From Pharus latifolius (taxonomy: Eukaryota; Streptophyta; Magnoliopsida; Poales; Poaceae), in the NCBI GenBank assembly GCA_019359835.1, contig CM033320.1, positions 5,761,691 through 5,825,690 of the forward strand: a stretch of DNA of 64,000 bases, read 5' to 3'. The translations under genes were made by a program, and so were the position numbers. This document shows, piece after piece, positions 33,163-44,068 of this stretch. Below the pieces are notes generated by a model that saw only the letters and a list, made by a program, of their open reading frames with translations, was not told where the DNA came from and ran no database searches. Positions within the stretch are counted from its first letter, which is position 1; every line of letters begins with the position of its first letter.

Positions 33163-34708
33163 TGTTGGATCAAGGATGCCGACTAGAGGGGGAGTGAATA
33201 GGAGGCTTTTAAAACTTTAAAACTTAAAGCAATTAAAGAACAAATAATATAAGCAAAGGGAAAAGAGAACGAACACGATGATTTTTACCGAGGTATCGGA
33301 GACTCGCCCAGTCTCCACTAATCCTCGTTGAAGCACTCAAATCACTTGAGTCTCGCTTCAATATCCACCAAGGATATTATCACTAATGGTTGCTCCTTGT
33401 CCACTCCGGAAAGGCGAGCACCGATGCCTTGTACACACTTGCCGAGCCTCTCCGACAATCTCCGAATGGAGAGATCAACGGCCACTCCTCCGAACCGTCT
33501 AGGTGAGGGCGCTCACCAAGAGTAAAAGGCAGCGAGGTCTTCTCTAGACCTCCAAACACGCACCGAGAAGCTAAGTGGATGCAAATGCAAAAGAACTGAA
33601 ACTCTCGGTGGATCGGAAAGCACTCGACTTGATCAAAAGATCAAGATTTTATATATGAAACTAATGCTCAAGAGTGTGTATGAAATGCTGTTGCTTGTTG
33701 TAAAAAACATATGCCCAAAGCCCCTATTTATAACCTCAAGAAGCAAATGAACCGTTGGAGCTAGGGCTGAAAATCAGCAACCCAAACTGACAGTCAGTTA
33801 TGCAAACTGACAGTCAGTTTAGTGCACAACGGCCGACAAAATTTACGGATAAAAAATAGCTAGCCGTTTGCAGCCAAAACAGGAAAGCTGGAACACGAAA
33901 CTGACAGTCAGTTACACAAACTGACAGTCAGTTTGTGTACTAGCTCGACCAGAATCAAATAGAAACACAGTAAAACACTCTCTGGTCGAAACCCCAACTG
34001 ACAGTCAGTATGGACAAACTGACAGTCAGTTTAGTACAAAAAATTTGAAACCAAAAAACACCCTCTCTGGACAATTGTCAGTTACACTAAACTGACAGTC
34101 AGTTATGCAAACTGACAGTCAGCATGAACAAAAATAGCTATAACTTTAAATCCAGAAATTCAAAAGAGGTGTTTAATAGCTCGTTGGAAAGATAATTTCA
34201 AGGGCTACATTTTTGTCAACAGAAGCAAAAGCCAGATCTACCTAGATCTTTCTGAAAAAAAAGCAAATACTCTTCTGCTGTCAAAAACTGAACTGAAAAA
34301 CAGATTTTTCCAAATAAGACCAAAAGCAAATCCACATAAAAATGATGCGATGCAATGACCTAACATTCTCGGTTTGTGCTGGAGATAAAAAGAGGACTTT
34401 CGCTACCCCTCTTTATAGTACAGTTAAAGCTAGAAAGAATTTTTCCTAACCGATCATCTCCACACGCCAAGATCGGTAAAATATAAAAACTTGTAATACC
34501 TGAGGTCTTTCGTATCTTCACGATTTGCGTCTCGTCTCTTGCTCTTCTGCGTCTTGTGCTTCACTTTGAGTTGGGTTCATCTTGATCATCTTGCATTTCT
34601 TCCCAAATGATCATGTATCAATCAAGCTCAAAAGCACGATTAGTCCAGAATACTTTGTTTTCATTAATCATCAAAATTAGGGTTAGGCATGAAGGCCTAG
34701 ATGCAACA
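33163..34708 (-). repeat. LTR of the Copia element (promoter copy)
   Basis: 1546 bp, adjacent to the primer-binding site, hence the 5' LTR in reading direction. It has eight ACTGACAGTCAGT-type palindromes (33786-34123), one more than the other LTR. Confidence 0.95.
33786..34123. repeat. Palindrome array in the promoter LTR
   Basis: Copies start at 33786, 33806, 33900, 33920, 33997, 34018, 34091 and 34111: four pairs, with 20-21 bp between starts within each pair. The regular pairing is clearer here than in the other LTR. Confidence 0.9.
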
Positions 34709-35093
34709 GGATTTACCTCCATCGATAATGGGTTCTTCGGGAGATCGAACATTTTGCGGCAAACCTTGATTTTTTTTCCACCACTTTAAGTATGACTTAG
34801 CAAGACCTGGTATGTCGTCATCGATCACTGAACGAAGTCACACTTCGGCTCAACTTTTTAAAGAAAAAACGTTACCAATAAGTTAAATATTAATATGGGA
34901 ACCATAAATATGGTATAACACTTACACATATGTTCTTAGAAACATTAATGTCTGCATATCTGTAGTACTTTTGACCATAAGTTGCTTCTTCCCAAGACCT
35001 GTGTTCTACTGATATCTTGTTGCAGTGGCATAATGGTAGTGGTTGATATGTTTTGTCGGATCTTTCTACGGAAGATGAACCAAATGAAGCCAT

Positions 35094-35520
35094 AAGTTCA
35101 ACTAATATTGTTGATGAAGATGGTAAAATCTGTACTGCCGGATGTAAAAAGTGTACGTGAGCAACAAAATGGAGAGAATAACGCATATTATTTATACCCT
35201 ACAATAATGCAAAAACCTACAGTGTCGTGAAAATTCAATTTTTCTACCTACCCTAAACCCTATAGTGATGGGAAACTTTAAATTTCTCGGATTTCTACTG
35301 TTTTAAACGAATCATCGATTGGAGTAATGGATTAAATGATATCGACCCCTGAATAATCCATACATATTCGATTGACAATCCAATTGTGCCGATCTATTCA
35401 TTTTGATTTCAGAATTCTATTGCTTCAAATAGGTCGTCCATTGGAGTTATGGATTACAAGATATTGATCCCAGGAAACAACTTAATTAAACCCAAAACGC
35501 TTGTTCCAAACCCTAAGTCC
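35094..35520. other. MULE interior upstream of the GRF gene
   Basis: AT-rich leader of the GRF gene, with CTACC(C)TAAACCCTATAGTGATGGGAAA-like sequence (from about 35245) that resembles the subterminal repeats of the left end in opposite orientation. No ORF of note. Confidence 0.4.
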
Positions 35521-37119
35521 TGTAGGATCAAGAAGCCGACTAGAGGGGGGTGAATAGAAAGTTTTAAAACTTTTCAAATAAAACAATTTTTCAAATAAAA
35601 AGAATCAAAACAATAATATATTGCACAATTAAAAAGAAAAAGCAATAGAAGACAAACACAAGGATTTTTCCCGAGGTCGGAGACTCGCCCAGTCTCCCCT
35701 ACTCCTCGTTGAAGCACTCAAATGAATGAGTCTTGCTTCAATATCCACAATGGATATTTCTCACTAATGGTTGCTCCTTGTCCACTTCGGAAAGGCGAGC
35801 ACCGATGCCTTTTACAATCACGCCGAGCCTCTCCGACAATCTCCGAACAGGAGAGGTCAACGGCCACGTCACCAAACCATCTAGGTGAGGACGTTCACCA
35901 AGAGTAATAAGTTGCAAGGTCTCTTCTAGACCTCCAACAATCACCAAAAGTAATAAGTATGCAAATGATGCGAACAGAACACTCGGTGGATCACAAAACT
36001 CACGACTTGATCAAAAAATCAAGATTTTTATGCTAAGAACTAAAACTAAAATGTGTATAAGAGAATGAGGCTGCTTGGTATATAAAACAATAGCTCAAAA
36101 CCTCTATTTATAACCCAAATGAACAAAAGAGCCATTAAGCACGAGCTGAGAAGAAACAGTGCATGCTGACAGTCAGCATAGACCACGAGTAGTGAGCACC
36201 AAATCTCGAAGAAAACTCAGCTAGCCGTTGTGGTTGTATATGGAAATAAAACAGCACATACTGTGATACTGACAGTCAGCATCCACAACCACAACTCGAC
36301 AAAAATCACGGATAAAACTTTGCAAGCCATTTGTGGTCGTATACGGAAACAAACAGCTCATGCTGACAGTCAGCATCGACCACAAAAACGACCAGTTAAA
36401 ACAAACTCACAAAACAAACAACTTGAGATTGAAACTCATGCTGATAGTCAGCAACACATTCTGACAGTCAACATAAGTCCAAAAATTTCAGAAACACGCT
36501 CTCTGGACCAATGGCAGTTGAGCAAACTGACATTCAGGCTGACTGTCAGCATCACATGCTGACTGTTAGTGTGGATAAAAACAGCCATAACTTTTGATCC
36601 ACAGATCCTATTGAAGTGTTTATAGCTTATTTGAAAGATAATTTAAAGGGCTATAATTTTGTTAACATAAGCAAGACCTAGATTGGCTTAAATCTTTCTA
36701 GAAATTCAAAAAATTTCTGCTGCTAAAAAGATCGGAAAACCAAATCAATTAAAAAGCAAATCCAACCAAGATGAATGAATGCAATGACCTAAGAGTTTCT
36801 CGGTTTATACTGGAAATATAGAGAGAACTTGCAACCCCTCTTAATAGTATGGTTAAAACTAAAAACAAATTTCTATGAACTGATCATACTCCAAACACCG
36901 AGATCGATAAAAATAAAAACTCATTTTACTTTAGGTCCTTTGCAACTTCAATCTTGTGACTTGCATCTCATCTTTTTGGGTTCTTATGGCTTCTTTCTTG
37001 ATCATCTTGCATATCTTTGCCAAAAGGGCTCTGTATCTAAATAACTCAAAAACACAATTAGTCTGAAACGCTTGTTTTCATTAATCATCAAAATCAGGCA
37101 TAAGGGGCTAGATGCAACA
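35521..37119 (-). mobile_element. Solo LTR, second family of the same Copia lineage
   Basis: 1599 bp from TGTAGGATCAAGAAGCC to GATGCAACA. Flanks AGTCC (35516-35520) and AGTAC (37120-37124) match at 4 of 5. The end regions and internal blocks (TCCGGAAAGGCGAGCACC-like, CACTCGGTGGATC) resemble the LTRs of the intact element, but the sequence is diverged and the palindromes read TGCTGACAGTCAGCA. No internal region remains. Confidence 0.85.
36164..36573. repeat. TGCTGACAGTCAGCA palindrome array in the solo LTR
   Basis: About seven copies or decayed copies between 36164 and 36573, some in the TGACTGTCA orientation (near 36536 and 36556). Same position in the LTR as the other arrays but with an altered outer base pair. 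Confidence 0.8.
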
Positions 37120-37129
37120 AGTACTAGAT

Positions 37130-37641
37130 TTTACCTGCAAATATGATGATTCCTAAGCCCTAAGGTGATGCCAAAATGTAATTTTTTTTTTACTATTTAC
37201 GTGTTCAAGAAATTTTATCTGCAAATATGATGAGTTGACAATAAAATCAATACGAAATTATCCTTCTCACTTCTTTTCTCTTTTCCTTCCTCTATTTTCT
37301 TTCTTTCTCTTTACTTTTCTCTTTCTTTCCCTTCCTCTCTAGTTGGTTTTTTCCCAGTCAGTTGATTTGTGCCGTTGGTTAGAGATTAAGCTGGACCCAT
37401 ATGTCGGCGCAACTTTCAATCATTGGTCAATTTGATGACTGAACCGTATTTTTTTAATCACTAACCAGAATAGCGACTGTAGTGACATGTGTTTTGATGC
37501 TATGTCAACCCACGTGCTACCACATATACAATCATTGACTTAGTTAGCGATTGAAAATCAGTTAATTCAAGGTCACTTTTAAAAAAAAATTCTTCGGATC
37601 ATTTTTGAAATTTTTTTTAATGAATTATTTTACAAAAAATA
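37130..37641 (-). repeat. Right terminal inverted repeat of the MULE
   Basis: Inverted counterpart of 12767-13283: the CATCACCTTAGGGCTTAGG block (reverse complement, about 37150-37170), CT-rich tract 37262-37345, the GACTG/GTCGC segment, and AATGAATTATTTTACAAAAA at the tip next to ATTAGATCT. Confidence 0.65.
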
Positions 37642-37649
37642 TTAGATCT

Positions 37650-39139
37650 CACGGAACACGTTGCCCCGCGTGGTTTCCCATTTCCGAAGCATCCAAGCTC
37701 TGTCCGTACGTCGTAATCGTTTCTACTTCTAGATTTGTTTCCCATCAACTTTCACAGGTGAAACACGCTTAAACACTACAAAAAAGGTTGGAGTAAATTT
37801 AATACTAGTAGTACACTGGTCGGCCTGGTCTTCCGTCTTCCCCTGGTCTTGGTCTACGGTCTACACAGTACACCAATCCATCCACACTTTGCCTGCAAAA
37901 CCGCGGAAAATGCTCCCCGTCAACGTCTCAGTCAACCGACCAAATATGGAGTAAATTCAAATTTTTTTTTGAGCTGACTTGCATGTGAACTCTATCTAAC
38001 ACCACTAAAAGAATAATAACAAATATAAATATAGGATGCCCAAAGAGGTATGTCTATAAGTTATTTTTATAATTTTTTTAAATTTCACAGTTGAACTCAA
38101 CTATATTTAAGAAAAATGAGACAAAATCCAACAGTACCAAAGAATCTTGTCCATCAGAATACTTTTTTAAAAAAATCCAAATACAATTAATTTTTTTACA
38201 TATACTTCTGCAAAATTATAGGATGTCTACTATTTTAGTAAATTTTTTAGAATTTTTGAGAACAGGTGAGTTTGCATGAGCTTCTGCTAAGATTCCCGCA
38301 AATTTACCCAAAGGAGAAAACGAAATAGGGAAAAAAAATGAAAGCTTTCTTTCACTGAGTCTCTCATGAATAAGACAAGGAAAGACTTAGAGAAGACCAA
38401 GATTTCCAGGTTAAATCCCGATGTCAAGTTCTCCTATGAGAGCAACATTCAGGCATGTTTTTGATGGGAGGATTGCCACCTGAATTTGAGAGTAAACTCT
38501 CGTTCAGTGGGATTGGATGTTTGATTCTCTCCAAAATTATTTTAAAAAGAGATAAGATTAATTTTGACCTCTTTATTTTGTAAGAATGTTTATTTTAATC
38601 TTTTATTTTTAAAAGATAAAATTAGTCTTTCTATTTTTTGAATCAATTCAAAATAGTCTTTTTGAATTTTAACCCAAAACTAAAATGAGCTGGAAAATTA
38701 TTTAAAATATAAAATCAGATGACTCAAAATGATCCATATTAGTTATATATGTTAGCTATATTAAGAAAGGTTTGGAAAAATAAAAGAAATAATTGTAAGA
38801 AGTAAATATTGACAATGAAAAAACAATTTTGAACCGATTTAAAAATAGGACGAACCAGCCATTTTAAAAATAGGGTTTTACTAAAGTGAATTTGTGTACA
38901 AAATTAAAAAAAAAAAAAAATAAGCCTCCGTTCCAAACATCTCCATAGAATTTTTTTTTTTTACATAAAAACGCAGAAAAAGTCATAGTCATTTTATAAA
39001 TTCAAAAGAATTTTACAAAAGCGAAAAAGACAAGACAACAAAATAAAATAAAAACAAGACACCTCTCTACATAGAAACTACAAGCATAGCTTCCAATAGC
39101 TCTCTTTTTTTCTCTTTCCTGAATTGCTTTTTTTCTTGC
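37650..39139. other. Intergenic, AT-rich
   Basis: No gene seen. Poly-A and poly-T rich, with a diverged stretch at 38520-38900 that looks repeat-derived but has no definable ends. Confidence 0.5.
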
Positions 39140-39146
39140 TATTTAA
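39140..39146 (+). promoter_or_regulatory. Possible TATA box of the CCR-like gene
   Basis: TATTTAA 33 bp before the ATG at 39179. If functional, the 5' leader would be only a few bases, so this or the ATG choice may be wrong. Confidence 0.3.
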
Positions 39147-39178
39147 TTGACCCACAGACACAGACACCGCTCTACACC

Positions 39179-40827
39179 ATGGAATCGTGTGCCATGGCCG
39201 TTGTGTGCGTCACCGGCGCCGGCGGCTTCATCGGCTCCTGGCTCGTCAAGCTCCTCCTCGCCCGGGGCTACACCGTCCGTGGCACCTCCCGCCGCGCCGG
39301 TCTTAACTACCACCACCCACCCACCACCCCAATTCTTGACACTGTTCAAGAATCACACTGACGAATCCGTTAAATCTTTGCGCAGATGATCCCAAGAACG
39401 CGCACCTGATGGCGCTGGACGGGGCGGCGGAGCGGCTGGTGCTCGTGCAGGCCGACCTGCTCGACTACGCGAGCCTGCGCGCCGCCTTCGACGGCTGCGT
39501 CGGCGTCTTCCACACCGCCTCCCCGATGCACGATGACCCTGTAAGTTACCAACCCACGGCTCCCACCCGCGCACGGTTCTTGGTTCCAAGATTACAACAT
39601 TTGGATTTCGCCTTGGCAGGAGGTCATCGAGCCGGTGGTGGCCGGGACGCGGAACGTGATCGACGCCGCCGCCGACGCCGGGGTGCGGCGGCTGGTGCTG
39701 ACGTCCACCATCGGCACCATGTACATGGACCCCCGCCGTGACCCCGCCGTGCCGCTCGACGAATCGTGCTGGAGCGACCTGGAATACTGCAAGAACACCA
39801 AGGTATGTGATGGATCGATTGCCCTGAAGTCTGAACGTTTCTGATGTTACTTGCAAGTGAGAGGATTCATGAAGATTATGCAATTCCATGTGATTGATGC
39901 AGAATTGGTACTGCTATGCGAAGACGATCGCGGAGAGGAGCGCGTGGGAGTTGGCGGGTGCACGGGGGCTCAACTTGGTGGTGGTCATCCCAGTTGTTGT
40001 ATTGGGGAAGCTAATGCAGCCCGGTATGAACACTAGCACCAAGCATATACTGAAGTATCTCACTGGGTCTGTGAAGACGTATGCGAACGAATCGCATGCG
40101 TATGTGCATGTGAAAGATGCTGCGGAGGCGCATGTTAGGGTGTTTGAGGCGCCGGAGGCGAAAGGAAGGTATGTCTGCGCAGAGAGGACACTGCACCGGG
40201 GGGAGCTCTGCCGGATTCTTGCCGAGCTATTCCCAGAGTACCCCATTCCTACCAGGTAGTCACATGGTTCTTGGAAACAGATGCTATTCTGAATTGGTTG
40301 TTTCACTTTACAGCTAGAGGCATTAATCTATCAGTCAAGTTCTCTAGTCATAAGAACTCTGCTAATATGTGTCAAATTTCTTAGTGGTAGTCTTGTTACA
40401 TTTTTTAACACTATAATTTGCATATATTTTCCTTGAACAGCCTATAGGGTCTTTGATATATTCTTGTATCTACAATTGATCTACTGAAGACAAAAGTAAA
40501 TGTGTAAAATTTCCTGAAGACAAAACGATGACCTTATTTTGATAATACTTCTGCAGATGCAAGGACGAGGTAAATCCACCGAAGAAGGGATACAAGTTCA
40601 CAAACCAACGTCTTAAGAATCTGGGAATGAAGTTTGCGCCAGCCCACGAATACCTGTACGAGGCAGTGATATCCCTGCAAGAAAAAGGATTCCTCCCTCG
40701 GATCTCTAACACCAAAGTAAAAATTCGTACTTTCTATAATTTCAACTGTACAGGAGCAGGTCATTTTGCATCTCATATGTACTCACTTTCTTCAGAAAGA
40801 AGCATAAGAACAAGCATAAGAACATAG
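39179..40827 (+). CDS. Cinnamoyl-CoA reductase-like protein (extended SDR)
   Basis: NADP-dependent reductase of the CCR/DFR family; CCRs reduce hydroxycinnamoyl-CoA esters to aldehydes for lignin and related phenolics. Exons 39179-39299, 39386-39540, 39620-39802, 39903-40255 and 40557 to a stop at 40827, GT-AG introns with consistent phases, giving 360 residues. Rossmann motif VTGAGGFIGSWL near the N-terminus, VRGTSRR, GVFHTASP, LTSTIGTMYM, and KNWYCYAK with catalytic Tyr156 and Lys160. Authentic CCRs usually read KNWYCYGK, so Ala159 suggests a CCR-like paralogue rather than lignin CCR. The last exon may instead splice at AAA|GTAAAA (about 40716) to an exon near 41056, giving a C-terminus of about 344 aa. 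Substrate unproven. Confidence 0.85.
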
Positions 40828-43640
40828 CATTGGCACTTCAAACAAAATGAGTACAGCAAAATCTGCAATGCTCAAATATACCCAACGGTGTTTGTTGTTT
40901 TTCCTAATGTACACTTAAGAAAACATAACTGGACAAGCACACAGTTGTCATGTATAATTTTCATCACGAACTTCAAATGGCTGGGTTTTTCTTTTTACTT
41001 ATCTATTCTTGATTCAGTCTTATATAGTCCTGATGGTAACTCTGTTGTACCAGGTGATTGACAGACGGAGTTCCCCGCCTCAAAACTTACTGGCACCTAT
41101 GTTAATGTCAAAACTTTGATAGGGTTCCTGGAGAAAGTAATTCTGTTATTAACCATGGACCACTATATCTATATATAGTTGGTTGATTCAATTAAATTAT
41201 AGCAGTCATTCCTTCTTGTGGCAAGATGCAACTCTGTCTAGTGCCCTGTAGGCCTATACAAAGACCCTGCACTACTATCTGAAATCTGTGACAATGTTGT
41301 AGGGTTTTTTTTGACAATCTTTTAACATTTGACTGTTCATTGTGTCTGTCTTGAGGAGTACAATTTACAAACAATCACAAGCAGCAATCTACAGAGACGT
41401 GGCCACTACCCACCATGCCGTTTATGCTGTTGGTCAGCTTTTTAACAGGCTTCTTGCTTCCTGATGATCAAAGCGTACAGTTTCTTACAACTTAGTGCAC
41501 AAATTAAACATTCCATGTGCTTCCCATGTATGTTCAGTTTCAAAGGAGATGAAGAAACAAGGGAATCCTCACAGAAGTTGCTTCCCATGTTTGTTCCCTT
41601 CTTGTTTAGCAAATATTGGCTAGGATGTTCCAATTGTATATCAAGAATGTTTCTGCATGATGATTTGTGTGTGTGTGTGTGTGTGTGTGTGTGAAGGTTC
41701 CTTCAGGATCTAATAATAATACACACCTCTGGTTTGTTAATGACACTTATCTCTCTGGTCATGACTTGCTGAAGTGATATTATATATAAGCCTAAACAAT
41801 GTTCTAAAAAGTATATGTCAGGTACATAGCGGCCGCGGATGACAGGTGACATGTTCCCGAGAGAAAACAAATATTTATTGATGAAATAAATATTTCTACT
41901 TTACCTCTATAATGGAAAATTGATAAACTACGATCTATAATTTATATGGATGATGTATTTAGCATTTGTTTACTTTCCCTGTTCAGAAATCTCTAGCCAC
42001 ACATCGGTGCAAACGATTAACACAACAACCGGCCAAGAATTCCAATGTATGCACCTGACTAATGTAGTGATGTCACATTAGTAAAGGCAAAGCAATTTGC
42101 ATAGATTACCGATTATACAAGTAGCAACCAATTTGCTTGATGGTCCTTGAGCTACAAAAGTAAAAGGCTCAAACAAATCCGAGCAACAACTAACAAAAAA
42201 CAAGGCATAAGGGCAGCAGCAGCCAGAGGCATGGAGTGGCCTGACCGACACAGGCAGGGGAGAGAGAGAGGACTCACCCCGCAGGCGGCAGCGACCGTTG
42301 CAGCGGCAGATGGTGGTCGGCCAATGATACGCGGAGAACCGCCGGATTAACAAGATCGTCAACAGTCAGAGTAATTGAGAAATGGAGGATTGGACGGCTA
42401 CAACTTGGGTAGAAAGTTTTGGCTTTCCACTCTTTGGAAAGTAAACTAATGAAGCTAATTAGTTGAGTAAAGCCATGTATTTGCTGCCTGCTGTCATTCC
42501 ACCCAAATGGGACAATAGCAGCGACTTTCAGCTATATCGTATGGGCTGATCTTCCCAACATGTTGGCCGACTTTTTTCAACCCAATATTTTACCTACTAA
42601 ATCACATTGTATCTCATTTTGATGTGATACTGATATATAAGCCGATATGACTGTTTTTGAAATATTATACTAAACAAGGACTTCTGATTTGGTCAGATTG
42701 ATTTATATTATAATCTACTTACTCATCACGATATCTTACGACACAATACGATGAAACTGTTGATTCTCCACACATAGAAAATACTAGGATGATGGGCTGT
42801 CTGCTCGCAACTGCTCTTACTAATCCTAAATTCCAAATCAAGATCAAGTTGACCATGAGTCGTACTCCCTTTATCCCTCAATATATGATGTTTTTGACAT
42901 TTTGCATTTTCTAAGATGCAATTCTGATAATTAATTTTTATAATAAAAGAATATAAAAATTATAATATTATAAAAATAATTTTAACAATAAATCCACTAA
43001 TATCATTTTTATATTAACCATCGTGATACCTTTTACACATATTAGCGGTGAAATATGGTAATCTTTGAATCTACATAAATACATGTTTTGCTAGTTCCCA
43101 CGAGGCCAGAGTATCTACGAAGAATGCTATCAACTTGCTGCAAAAGTTCCACTTAAGTTAAGAGTTCGGTTGCGATCATAAGCATGATTAACTTTGACAG
43201 TGCAACATAATTTAAGTATTTAATTAGGCACGCACGTGGAAGTTGACCAATATTGTAATATCATACATACGCAAATATGTACTAACAAATAAATTTCCGT
43301 CATCGTTTCACCTCACAAGGATTACCTTAGCAAGTATGATTGGTTTCGTAGGTATAATATGATGCGATTCCTTATAAAAAAAATTTCTAATATGAAACTA
43401 ACTCGTGCATTTTTAGGCCTTTTTGGACCAAACTTTGCAAGTATTTTATAAGTATATACATTGTTAGATAAAACTATTGCTAGGAGTTATATGTTCACGT
43501 TTTCTCAGAATCTCTCATCAACTTGATGTGTGCTCATTAAGGGTGTGTCTTTCTTGATTTATCTGGGGAACTAAATTTTAGGTTTATTTCTAAACTGAAA
43601 TACTTTAAAACTAGAAATCTTCAATAAAGGTAAGCCTCCT
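40828..43640. other. Intergenic
   Basis: Possible 3' part of the CCR-like gene to about 41200. A (GT)n microsatellite lies at 41666-41693. A GC-rich patch at 42190-42350 has a donor-like GTGAGT on - but no recognised product. A fragment starting TACTCCCTTTATCCCTCAAT (42865) has the head typical of grass Stowaway-like MITEs, with no matching second end. Confidence 0.45.
41666..41693. repeat. (GT)n microsatellite
   Basis: About 14 uninterrupted GT units downstream of the CCR-like gene. Confidence 0.9.
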
Positions 43641-43649
43641 CCGTTAGTT

Positions 43650-44068
43650 TATTGAGTTTATAATTTTAATATAGAAGATGAACATATGTAACATATATCC
43701 AGTTGTAATAAAATGAATCTCTTTAGTGGACATTTTTAACCTCTCACGCTATCATGGTTGTATAATTCCATAATGTCATGATTCTGACTTCCCTAACACC
43801 ATGAATCTTGTAACTCCCATATCATGAAGATTGTTAATCCATATGTCATCAATTGGATAACTCAAACATCAAATCCTTGTAAATCTAATGGCTATTGGTC
43901 TTCCTAGCCTCTTTATATATCCATATTTGTCTATAAATAGAGATTCTTTAAACATGAAAGACAACAATATATGAGAGAAGTAGAATAATTCTCTCATTCT
44001 TTCTTTATTCTCTATATACTTTTTATATGCTTCATACTTTGTAGTTGATGAGTATTTTTTTCATAACA
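43650..44068 (+). repeat. 5' LTR remnant of the old Copia element
   Basis: Contains TATAAATAGAG (a TATA-like promoter core, about 43932) and ends ACA before the primer-site remnant at 44069. Outer end uncertain. Confidence 0.7.

Larger units (their letters stand above)
23851..34708 (-). mobile_element. Complete Copia retrotransposon, SIRE/Maximus-like, with env-like ORF
   Basis: 10,858 bp with perfect 5-bp duplication GGATT (23846-23850 and 34709-34713). LTRs 23851-25389 and 33163-34708; reading direction is -. Order: LTR, iMet-tRNA primer site, gag, protease-integrase-RT-RNase H, palindrome-rich spacer, env-like ORF, polypurine tract, LTR. Pol order with integrase before RT makes it Ty1-copia; a third ORF downstream of pol is characteristic of the SIRE/Maximus lineage. 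By eye the LTRs differ at about 17 sites plus two small indels (about 1.1%), which at the commonly used grass LTR rate of 1.3e-8 per site per year suggests roughly 0.4 million years. Gag start and pol carry lesions. Confidence 0.95.
23720..35093 (-). pseudogene. GRF zinc-finger gene of the MULE, split by a Copia insertion
   Basis: Reads on -. Exon 1 starts at 35093 (MASFGSSSVERSDKTYQPLP) and contains LCHCNKISVEH...ATYGQKYYRY, the first half of a GRF zinc finger (CxC, then GxxYYR). A GT donor follows near 34940 and an AG acceptor at 34854-34855. Exon 2 continues FEPKCDFVQ, where the finger normally ends in a Trp; here a 1-nt loss near 34826 creates TGA. Then comes IDDDIPGLAKSYLKWWKKNQ, cut at 34713 by the Copia element. 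Related sequence (EWCRNSEKKKDKYGIPEMAT) resumes on the other side at 23850 and runs to about 23720. GRF fingers bind nucleic acid; a role in the MULE is inferred from its position inside both inverted repeats and its convergent orientation to the transposase. Confidence 0.65.
12767..37641. mobile_element. Mutator-like element (MULE), expanded by nested insertions
   Basis: Target duplication: CTTAGATCT (12758-12766) against ATTAGATCT (37641-37649), 8 of 9 matching. The ends are degenerate inverted repeats. Left AAAATAATCCATTAAAA pairs with right (reverse complement) AAAATAATTCATTAAAA. Further in, both sides carry a short GTCGC/GACTG segment, then a GA-rich block (13090-13190 against CT-rich 37262-37345), then CATCATA...TGAAC, then a CATCACC...TTAGG motif. 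This gives about 500 bp of inverted similarity. The interior holds a mudrA-like transposase plus plant-mobile-domain region on + and a GRF zinc-finger gene on -. About 18.3 kb of the 24.9 kb is later insertions, leaving roughly 6.5 kb of original element. Confidence 0.75.

Noticed and set aside
24475..34123. Regularly spaced short palindromic repeats resembling a CRISPR array
   Set aside because: This is plant nuclear DNA. The spacers are short and themselves repeated between LTRs, the repeats are 13 bp, and the whole lies in retrotransposon LTRs.
42078..42362. 94-codon frame on - with a donor-like GTGAGT
   Set aside because: No recognised product, no upstream exon, composition like a random GC-rich patch.
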